From CAVTJL01 sp963735065 (GTDB lineage Bacteria > Pseudomonadota > Alphaproteobacteria > Geminicoccales > Geminicoccaceae): a DNA stretch of 64,000 bases. The notes below the pieces were generated by a model that did no database searches, was not told the DNA's origin, and saw only the letters and a program-made list of their open reading frames with translations. Below, in pieces: positions 16,164 through 23,639 of this stretch. The stretch lies in NCBI GenBank assembly GCA_963735065.1, contig CAVTJL010000004.1, positions 434,001 to 498,000 of the forward strand. The letters are read 5' to 3'. A program made the position numbers and the translations under genes. Position 1 is the stretch's first letter. Every line of letters starts with the position of its first letter.

Positions 16164-19100
16164 ATGCCCGCCTATGCCGAGCTGCAGGTCACCTCGAATT
16201 TTTCCTTCCTCCGGGGCGCCTCGCACCCCGAGGAGATGGTCGATCAGGCGCACCTTTTGGGCCATACGGCGATCGCCGTCACCGATCGCAGCAGCTTTGC
16301 CGGCATCGTGCGGGCGCATTGCCGGGCCAAAGAGATCGGGATGCGCCTCGTCGTGGGCTGCAGGCTCGATCCGGAGGACACGCCGCCGCTTCTCTGCTGG
16401 CCCGTCGACCGGCCGGCCTATGCCCGCCTCAGCTCGCTCCTGACGCTCGGCAAGAGGCGCGCCGCCAAGGCATCCTGCACGCTCGGACTCGCCGATATTC
16501 TGGCCCACGACGCGGGGCAGATCTTCGCCGTCATCCCGCCGGACGAGCCGGACGAGGTTTTTTTACGCCAGCTTGCCGAGCTGGCCGGCCACTGGCGCGG
16601 GCGGCTCCATCTCGTCCTCAGCCATCGCTATGCCGGCAATGACAGAGGCCGCCTGGAGCGATTGGCGGAGCTGGCCCGCCATGCCCGGGTCAAGCTCCTC
16701 GCCACCAACGACGTGCACTATCACGTGCCCGAGCGCCGGGCGGTGCAGGACGTCGTGACCTGCATCCGCGAGCATTGCACCATCGCCCTGGCGGGCGGCC
16801 GGCTTCTCGCCAATGCCGAGCGGCACCTCAAGCCCGCCGCCGAGATGGCCCGGCTCTTTCGTCATTATCCCGAGGCGCTCGAGAGCACGCAGGAGATCGT
16901 CGAGCGCTGCCGCTTCTCCCTTACCGAGCTGGCTTATGACTATCCCGTGCAGAACTCCTATGACGGCCGCTCGCCCGACGAGGAGCTGGCCCGACGCACC
17001 TGGGAAGGGGCCGCCTGGCGCTATCCTGACGTCCTGCCCGAGAAGGTCCGATTGCTGCTCGCGCACGAGCTGAGGCTCATCGGCGAGCTGCGCTACGCGC
17101 CCTATTTTCTCACCGTCCACGACATCGTGGCCTTTGCCCGATCGAAGGAAATTCTCTGCCAGGGCCGTGGATCGGCCGCCAACTCGGCCGTCTGCTACGT
17201 GCTGGGCATCACCTCCGTCGATCCCTCGCGCACCGACCTCCTGTTCGAGCGCTTCGTCTCGGCCGAGCGCAACGAGCCGCCCGACATCGACATCGACTTC
17301 GAGCACGGACGCCGCGAGGAGGTGATCCAGCACGTCTACGAGACCTACGGCCGCGACCATGCGGCCCTTGCCGCCACGGTCATCCGCTACCGGGCGAAAA
17401 GCGCCGTCCGCGAGGTCGCCAAGGTCATGGGCCTCTCGGTCGACGTGCAGGACAAGCTCGGCAAGGCCGTCTGGGGCTGGGGCCGGGAGGCGCCGGGCCC
17501 GTCGGTCCTGGCCGGGGCGGGTCTCGATCCCGGGGACTGGGCGCTCAGGAAGACGCTCGAGCTCGCCCGCGCCCTGATCGACTTCCCCCGCCATCTCTCG
17601 CAGCATGTGGGCGGCTTCGTCATCGCCCGCAGCCCGCTGCGCGAGCTCGTGCCGATCGAGAACGCGGCCATGGCCGACCGCACGGTCGTCGAGTGGGACA
17701 AGGACGATCTCGACGCCTTGAAGATGCTCAAGATCGACGTGCTGGCGCTCGGCATGCTCACCTGCATCCGCAAGGCCTTCGACCTGCTCCGCGACCACTA
17801 CGGCGTCGATCTCGACCTCGCCCGGATCCCGGCCGAGGACCCCGCCGTCTACGAGATGCTGCAGGCGGCCGATTCGATCGGCGTCTTCCAGGTCGAGAGC
17901 CGGGCCCAGATGTCGATGCTGCCCAGGCTCAAGCCCAGGACGTTCTACGATCTCGTCATCGAGGTGGCGATCGTCCGCCCCGGGCCGATCCAGGGCGACA
18001 TGGTCCATCCCTATCTGCGCCGCCGCGAGGGCAAGGAGCCGGTCGAGTTCCCCTCCAAAGAGCTCGAGGAGGTGCTGGGCAAGACGCTGGGCGTGCCGCT
18101 GTTCCAGGAGCAGGCGATGCGCATCGCCATCGTCGCCGCCGGCTTCACCCCGTCGGAAGCGGACGGGCTCAGACGCTCGATGGCAGCCTTCCGCCGCCTG
18201 GGCTCGCTCGACCGCTACCGCGTCAAGCTCGTCGAGGGCATGGTGGCACGCGGCTACGAGCGCGAGTTCGCGGAGCGCTGCTTCAAGCAGATCGAAGGCT
18301 TCGGCTATTACGGCTTCCCGGAAAGCCATGCCGCGAGCTTCGCGCTCCTCGTCTACGTCTCCTCCTGGCTCAAATGCCATTATCCGGACGTCTTCTGCGC
18401 TGCCATCCTGAACGCCCAGCCGATGGGCTTCTATGCGCCGGCCCAGCTCGTCCGCGACGCCCTCGACCACGGTGCCGAGGTGCGGGAGCCCGACGTCAAC
18501 CACAGCAATTGGGACAGCACGCTCGAGCCGCGGCTCAGGCGCGGCCCGCTGAAGACCGCGGTCCGTCTCGGGCTGCGCCAGATCAAGGGTTTCGCCAAAG
18601 AGGAAGCCGAGCGGCTGGTGACGGCCCGGCTCCGGCCCTACCGCACCGTCGAGGAGGTGAAGCGGCGTGCCGGTCTCAGGCGTGCCAGCCTCGTCATCCT
18701 CGCCGAGGCCGACGCCTTCCGCTCCATGGGCATGGACCGCCGTCAGGCGCTCTGGGCCGTCCAGGCCCTGAAGGACCCGGCGCTGCCACTCTTCGATCAC
18801 GCCATGGAGACGGCACGCCCGGGGTCCAACCAGGGTCCGGTCGAAGGGGCCGACGAGCCCTGGCTCGAGCTGCCACCGATGCCGCTCGGCGAGCACGTCA
18901 TCGAGGACTATGCCCGGCTGCGCCTCTCGCTGAAGGCGCATCCCCTGGCGCTGCTGCGCGACTGGCTGCAAACCCGGCGCATCGTCACCGCCCGCCAGCT
19001 CTGGGAGATCCCGCCCGGGCGACGGGTGACGGTGGCGGGCCTCGTTCTTGTCCGCCAGCGGCCCGGCAGCGCCAGGGGCGTCATCTTCGCCACGCTCGAG

Positions 19101-19391
19101 GACGAGACCGGCTTTGCCAACGTCATCGTCTGGCCCGACCTCTTCGATCGCTACCGCTCGACCATCATGACGGCGCGGCTCTTGGGCGCTACCGGGCAGC
19201 TACAGCGCGAGGGGCGGGTCATCCACGTGATCTGCGAGCGGCTGCACGACCTGACGGGCGAGCTGCGCCGGCTCCAGGCGCACGGCCTCGATCCGCAGAT
19301 CCTCGATGGAGCCATGTCGCACGCCGACGAGATCCGGCGCGAGGGCCGCGATTTTCGCGAGGCGATGCCCGAGGGCAGAAACTTCCGCTGA
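16164..19391 (+). CDS. dnaE2: Error-prone DNA polymerase (DnaE2/ImuC)
   Basis: 1075-aa C-family polymerase used in damage-induced mutagenic synthesis with ImuA and ImuB. The N-terminal PHP domain starts YAELQVTSNFSFLRGASHP and keeps most metal ligands. The catalytic palm has GRGSAANSAVCY and PDIDIDF. The C-terminal helix-hairpin and OB fold contains GLVLVRQRPGSA. The length is normal for DnaE2 and shorter than replicative DnaE. imuA and imuB are usually directly upstream but are absent here, so they must be elsewhere. An exact SOS box 40 bp upstream supports damage induction. Confidence 0.93.
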   Translation: MPAYAELQVTSNFSFLRGASHPEEMVDQAHLLGHTAIAVTDRSSFAGIVRAHCRAKEIGMRLVVGCRLDPEDTPPLLCWPVDRPAYARLSSLLTLGKRRAAKASCTLGLADILAHDAGQIFAVIPPDEPDEVFLRQLAELAGHWRGRLHLVLSHRYAGNDRGRLERLAELARHARVKLLATNDVHYHVPERRAVQDVVTCIREHCTIALAGGRLLANAERHLKPAAEMARLFRHYPEALESTQEIVERCRFSLTELAYDYPVQNSYDGRSPDEELARRTWEGAAWRYPDVLPEKVRLLLAHELRLIGELRYAPYFLTVHDIVAFARSKEILCQGRGSAANSAVCYVLGITSVDPSRTDLLFERFVSAERNEPPDIDIDFEHGRREEVIQHVYETYGRDHAALAATVIRYRAKSAVREVAKVMGLSVDVQDKLGKAVWGWGREAPGPSVLAGAGLDPGDWALRKTLELARALIDFPRHLSQHVGGFVIARSPLRELVPIENAAMADRTVVEWDKDDLDALKMLKIDVLALGMLTCIRKAFDLLRDHYGVDLDLARIPAEDPAVYEMLQAADSIGVFQVESRAQMSMLPRLKPRTFYDLVIEVAIVRPGPIQGDMVHPYLRRREGKEPVEFPSKELEEVLGKTLGVPLFQEQAMRIAIVAAGFTPSEADGLRRSMAAFRRLGSLDRYRVKLVEGMVARGYEREFAERCFKQIEGFGYYGFPESHAASFALLVYVSSWLKCHYPDVFCAAILNAQPMGFYAPAQLVRDALDHGAEVREPDVNHSNWDSTLEPRLRRGPLKTAVRLGLRQIKGFAKEEAERLVTARLRPYRTVEEVKRRAGLRRASLVILAEADAFRSMGMDRRQALWAVQALKDPALPLFDHAMETARPGSNQGPVEGADEPWLELPPMPLGEHVIEDYARLRLSLKAHPLALLRDWLQTRRIVTARQLWEIPPGRRVTVAGLVLVRQRPGSARGVIFATLEDETGFANVIVWPDLFDRYRSTIMTARLLGATGQLQREGRVIHVICERLHDLTGELRRLQAHGLDPQILDGAMSHADEIRREGRDFREAMPEGRNFR

Positions 19392-19526
19392 GAGCGGAGG
19401 GCCTTGTGCTCCGCGTCACAAGCAAGACGCCACGGTCATGCGATACGCGACGCCGTTGCTTGTGCGACCGCGCGAACGGTGGCACCTCAGGGTCAAAGAC
19501 AAAAGCGACGGCAGGGGGATCTTCCG

Positions 19527-20006
19527 ATGGCAGCACGTGAGAGGCCGCTCGGCATCGTTCTCATCTCGATCTATTTCGGGCTGTTCGGCGTCATCGGCGC
19601 GCTCGGGGGCGCCTGCGCGCTCATCGCCGGCGGCAGCATGGACACGCTCATGGAGGTTGCCCGACAGGCAGGCGAGCAGCAGGGCAACGCGGCCGACATG
19701 CCCGAGATGCCCCGCTTTGGCAGCTTTTTCGTCATCGCCAGCATCGTCGGCGTCATCGCCGCATTCCTCGAGATCGCGGCCGCCTACGGCCTCTGGTCCT
19801 TTCAGCGCTGGGGGCGCCCGCTGGGCCTGGGCCTCGCAATCTTCTTCATCCTCTGGACGCTCTTTTGGTTCTTCGTCCTCGGGGCTCACATGGGCGGCAC
19901 CGCTGGCGTCGTCTGGATGCTGATCGTGCTCGCAATCAACGCTCTCATCGTCTGGTATCTCCGCAAGCCCGAGATCACCCGGCTGTATGCGGAGCCCGCA
20001 GCCTGA
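19527..20006 (+). CDS. Small integral membrane protein, unknown function
   Basis: 159-aa protein with four predicted TM helices: LGIVLISIYFGLFGVIGALG, FFVIASIVGVIAAFLEIA, PLGLGLAIFFILWTLFWFFV, and VVWMLIVLAINALIVWYL. A short soluble loop rich in Met/Gln/Glu lies between helices 1 and 2. ATG 19527 is chosen with GGGGGA upstream; an in-frame GTG at 19404 has no site. It has no recognised family and no operon partner, lying 135 bp after dnaE2. Confidence 0.75.
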   Translation: MAARERPLGIVLISIYFGLFGVIGALGGACALIAGGSMDTLMEVARQAGEQQGNAADMPEMPRFGSFFVIASIVGVIAAFLEIAAAYGLWSFQRWGRPLGLGLAIFFILWTLFWFFVLGAHMGGTAGVVWMLIVLAINALIVWYLRKPEITRLYAEPAA

Positions 20007-20262
20007 TGCCAGCCGTGCGCGGGCCTCTTCCGCCAAGCAATGCATTGGGGGACGGTCACCCATGCATGTCCTGCGTCCAGATCAAGCATTTGTGATAGTC
20101 GGCGCCAGTCGGGGTCAGTGAATCTGGGCCCAGAGCCAACGGTTTGAGTGTCCTCGCGCCTTCGGCTCGATCACTGGCCTGTACCCGACACTTGGCGACC
20201 GCCGAGGCCGGCCTAGATCTCGATTGGAGGACGGCCTCGCGGCGGCTGGCAGGGGGCAAAGC

Positions 20263-20718
20263 ATGATCAATCTCACGGTGAACGGGCAGCGTCACGAGCT
20301 CGACATCGAGCCGGAGACGCCTCTTCTCTGGGTCATTCGCGATGAGATCGGGCTGACGGGCACCAAGTTCGGCTGCGGCATCGCGCAGTGCGGCGCCTGC
20401 ACGGTGCACATGGACGGCCAGGCGATCCGATCCTGCTCGATCGCCGTCGGCGATGTGGGCGATTCCCAGATCACGACGATCGAGGGCCTGTCGCCCGACG
20501 GCAGCCATCCCGTGCAGCGTGCCTGGGTGACCGAGGACGTGCCGCAGTGCGGCTACTGCCAGTCGGGCCAGATCATGGCCACGGCGGCGTTCCTGGCCAT
20601 GGTGCCGGACCCGGCCGATGCCGACATCGACGGCGCCATCACCAACATCTGCCGCTGCGGCACCTATCCGCGGCTGCGCCGGGCAATCCATCGCGCTGCC
20701 GCGCTGATGAAGGCCTAG
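20263..20718 (+). CDS. [2Fe-2S] subunit of xanthine-dehydrogenase-family oxidoreductase (IorA-like)
   Basis: 151-aa electron-transfer subunit. The plant-type [2Fe-2S] cluster Cys are in GTKFGCGIAQCGACTVHMDG plus the downstream SCS. The second cluster Cys are in QCGYCQSGQ and NICRCGTYPRLR. It pairs with the molybdopterin subunit 10 bp downstream. The closest architecture is isoquinoline 1-oxidoreductase or aldehyde oxidase alpha. ATG 20263 gives the usual MINLTVNG start; the frame extends further up without support. Confidence 0.92.
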   Translation: MINLTVNGQRHELDIEPETPLLWVIRDEIGLTGTKFGCGIAQCGACTVHMDGQAIRSCSIAVGDVGDSQITTIEGLSPDGSHPVQRAWVTEDVPQCGYCQSGQIMATAAFLAMVPDPADADIDGAITNICRCGTYPRLRRAIHRAAALMKA

Positions 20719-20728
20719 GGAGGCTGCC

Positions 20729-22924
20729 ATGGGCCACCTCGACCATCAGCTGGGAAAGCTCAGCCGCCGCGGGTTCGTCACGGCCTCGCTCACCGCCGCC
20801 GGCGGTCTCGCGATCGGGGTCGCCATGCCGAGGACCGCCTGGGCGGGGCTGCCCGTCGCGGCGCAGCCCTGGACAGCTTCGGCGGCCACCAAGGGCCACG
20901 AGATCAACGCCTGGCTCGTCATCGAGCCCGACGAGACGGTGGTCATCCGCGTCGCCAAGTCGGAGATGGGGGAGGGCATCTTCACCTCCCTGCCGATGAT
21001 CGTCGCCGAGGAGCTGCAGTGCGACTGGCGCAAGGTGACGGCCGAGTACGCCTCCGCCAATCGTAACGCGCAGGAGGGTCAAATCTACGGCCGGATGGGC
21101 ACCGGCGGCAGCAGCGCCGTGCGGCGCTCGCGCCAGTATCTGCAGCAGGCGGGGGCCAGCGCCCGAGCGCGGCTGATCGAGGCGGCTGCCAAGCGCTGGG
21201 GCGTGCCGGCATCCGAATGCCGTGCGGAGGCGGGCAGCATCGTCCATGCGCCGAGCGGCCGGAGCCTCACCTATGGTGCTCTCGCCGCGGATGCGGCCGG
21301 CATCACCCTGGCGGCCGAGCCGGCCATCAAGACGCCGGATCAGTACACGCTGATCGGCAAGCCCATGGCGCGCCTCGACACGCCGCTCAAGGTGACGGGC
21401 CAAGCGACCTTCGGGATCGACATCCGCCTCCCGGGGATGCTGTACGCGGCGGTGCGGACCTGCCCGGTCTTCGGCGGCAGCGTCGCCAGCTACGACGAGA
21501 AGGCCGTTGCCGGGAAGCGGGGGGTTGTCGGCGTCGTCCCGGTGCCCGGCGGGCTCGCGGTCGTGGCCGACCGCTTCTGGCGCGCGAAGCAGGCCGTGCT
21601 GGCCCTGCCCATCACCTGGGCTGAGGGGCCCGCCGCCAAGACCGACAGCGAGGAGTTCGACGCAGCCTATCGGGCAGCGCTGGACGGGCCTGCAGTGACC
21701 GCGCGCAAGGTGGGCGATGTCGAGGCGGCGCTCGCGAAAGGCAAGCAGGTCGATGCCACCTATGAGGTGCCCCATCTCGCCCACGCCGCCATGGAGCCGC
21801 TCAACTGCACGGCCCATGTGCAGGGCGACCGGGTCGAGGTGTGGATGGGCACCCAGAACCCCGACGCGGCCCTCAAGCTCGCGGCCCAGACGGCGGGCGT
21901 GCCGCCCGAGAACGTCGAGGTTCACAACTGCTTCCTGGGCGGCGGCTTCGGCCGGCGCGCGGTGAACGACGAGCTGGTTCAGGCGGTGACGGTCGCGAAG
22001 GCCGTGGGCAAGCCGGTGAAGCTCGTCTGGACCCGCGAGGAGGATATGCGCCACGACCGCTACCGGCCGCAGGCAGCGATCCGGTTCCAGGCCTCGCTCT
22101 CGCAGGATGGCACGCCGCAGGCGCTCCATGCGCGGACGGCCGTCGGATCGATCTCGCGCTCGCTCGGCTGGAGCAAGGTCGAGAGCGGCGTCGAGCCCTC
22201 GGCGGTCGAGGGCCTCGTCAACATGCCTTACGCGATCCCGGCGCAGCAGGTCGACTGCATCCTCAAGAACACCCACGTGCCGGTGATGTTCTGGCGCTCG
22301 GTCGGCAGCTCGCAGAACGCCTTTGCGGTGGAAAGCTTCATCGACGAGCTGGCCCACGAGGCAGGCGAGGATCCCTATCGGTTCCGGCGCAAGCTCCTGG
22401 CCGGCAAGCCCGACTTTCTGAAAGTGCTCGACACGGTGGCCCTGAAGAGCGGCTGGGACGAGAAGCTGCCGGAAGGCAAGGCACGCGGCATCGCGATCCA
22501 CGAATCGTTCGGCACCATCGTCGGCGAGGTGGTGGAGATCGCCGTCTCGCCCAAGGGCGAGATCAAGGTCGAGCGCGTGGTGGCCGCGGTCGATTGCGGC
22601 CATGTGGTCAACCCGCGCACGGTCGCGATGCAGATCGAGAGCGGCGTGGTCTACGGCATGACCGCAGCGCTCTACGACGAGATCACCATCGAGAAGGGTG
22701 CCGTCGTTCAGGGCAATTTCGATACCTACCAGATGGTGCGGCTGGCGGACTCACCGAAGATCGAGACGCATCTGGCCCTCAGCGGCGGCAGCAAGTGGGG
22801 CGGCATCGGCGAGCCCGGCACCCCGCCCATAGCCCCCGCCATCTGCAACGCGATCTTCGCCGCGACCGGCAAGCGTATCCGCCGCCTGCCGATCAAGGAC
22901 ACGGATCTGGCCGGCCGGGCCTGA
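20729..22924 (+). CDS. Molybdopterin-binding subunit of xanthine-dehydrogenase family (IorB-like), Tat-exported
   Basis: 731-aa catalytic subunit. A twin-arginine signal (KLSRRGFVTASLTAAGG, cleavage after TAWA) sends the folded enzyme to the periplasm. GGGFGRRAVNDE binds the molybdopterin cytosine dinucleotide. GIGEPGTPP carries the likely catalytic Glu. Together with the 2Fe-2S subunit it hydroxylates an aldehyde or N-heterocycle and passes electrons to a cytochrome. The usual third (cytochrome c) subunit is not adjacent, and neither is an XdhC-like maturation factor. The substrate cannot be told from sequence. Confidence 0.9.
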   Translation: MGHLDHQLGKLSRRGFVTASLTAAGGLAIGVAMPRTAWAGLPVAAQPWTASAATKGHEINAWLVIEPDETVVIRVAKSEMGEGIFTSLPMIVAEELQCDWRKVTAEYASANRNAQEGQIYGRMGTGGSSAVRRSRQYLQQAGASARARLIEAAAKRWGVPASECRAEAGSIVHAPSGRSLTYGALAADAAGITLAAEPAIKTPDQYTLIGKPMARLDTPLKVTGQATFGIDIRLPGMLYAAVRTCPVFGGSVASYDEKAVAGKRGVVGVVPVPGGLAVVADRFWRAKQAVLALPITWAEGPAAKTDSEEFDAAYRAALDGPAVTARKVGDVEAALAKGKQVDATYEVPHLAHAAMEPLNCTAHVQGDRVEVWMGTQNPDAALKLAAQTAGVPPENVEVHNCFLGGGFGRRAVNDELVQAVTVAKAVGKPVKLVWTREEDMRHDRYRPQAAIRFQASLSQDGTPQALHARTAVGSISRSLGWSKVESGVEPSAVEGLVNMPYAIPAQQVDCILKNTHVPVMFWRSVGSSQNAFAVESFIDELAHEAGEDPYRFRRKLLAGKPDFLKVLDTVALKSGWDEKLPEGKARGIAIHESFGTIVGEVVEIAVSPKGEIKVERVVAAVDCGHVVNPRTVAMQIESGVVYGMTAALYDEITIEKGAVVQGNFDTYQMVRLADSPKIETHLALSGGSKWGGIGEPGTPPIAPAICNAIFAATGKRIRRLPIKDTDLAGRA

Positions 22925-22961
22925 CCGGCCGAAGCCCGCCTTCCTGCCTGCGCGTCCGGGC

Positions 22962-23639
22962 TCAGTCGCCCAGGCGCCGGAGCAGGTGGGCGAGCTTGTT
23001 GTAGAGGTGCTGGACGAGCGTGTCGGCCAGCGCCTTGCCGTCGCGGGCCCGCAGGTGGCCCAGGATCGCCTCGTGCTCCCGGACGGACTGGTCCCAGCGA
23101 TCCTGGGAGAGGTTCGCCATGTAGCGATATCGCCGGATGCGGGCGTTCAGCGTCTCGTATTGGCGAGCCAGGACGGCGTTGCCCGTGGCCCCCATGATGG
23201 CGTGATGGATGGCCTGATTGCAGCGGAAGTAGCCGGGCAGCTCGGCGCGGGCGTGGTGGGCCAGCATCTCGTAGTGCAGGCCGCTGATCTGGGCGAGCTG
23301 GGCCGGGGTGGTCCGCTCGGCGGCAAGGCCGCCCGCCAGCCGCTCGAGCGCCGCCATGACCTCGACGGTCTGGTCCAGCTCCTCGGCCGAGAGCCGGGCG
23401 ACGATGGCGCCCCGGTTCGGCAGCAGCTCGAGCAGGCCCTCGGCGGCCAGGACCTTGAAGGCCTCGCGCAGCGGCGTTCGTGACACGTCGAGGCGCAGTG
23501 CCAGCTCGCGCTCGTTCAGGCGCCGGCCGGGCTCGATGTCGCCCTCGATGACGAGATCGCGCAGCCGCGCCGTCACCTCATCGTGCAGACTGCGCCGGGT
23601 GATCCGGAGGTCCGCCGCCTCGGCAAGGGAGGTGCTCAT
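22962..23639 (-). CDS. GntR/FadR-family (FCD) transcriptional regulator
   Basis: 225-aa regulator. The N-terminal winged helix has RLRDLVIEGDIEPGRRLNE and the recognition helix LDVSRTPLREAFKVL. The C-terminal FCD all-helical effector domain has the metal-ligand pattern D/N...H (NQAIHHAI) and later REHEAIL. It is the last gene of the operon begun by the FAD/Fe-S dehydrogenase, with a 4-bp ATGA overlap. Two TTGCATGCAA palindromes upstream of that operon are its likely operators, so it probably autoregulates and controls the divergent aminotransferase/TRAP genes. The effector is probably a hydroxy- or keto-acid, by context. Confidence 0.9.
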   Translation of the reverse strand: MSTSLAEAADLRITRRSLHDEVTARLRDLVIEGDIEPGRRLNERELALRLDVSRTPLREAFKVLAAEGLLELLPNRGAIVARLSAEELDQTVEVMAALERLAGGLAAERTTPAQLAQISGLHYEMLAHHARAELPGYFRCNQAIHHAIMGATGNAVLARQYETLNARIRRYRYMANLSQDRWDQSVREHEAILGHLRARDGKALADTLVQHLYNKLAHLLRRLGD

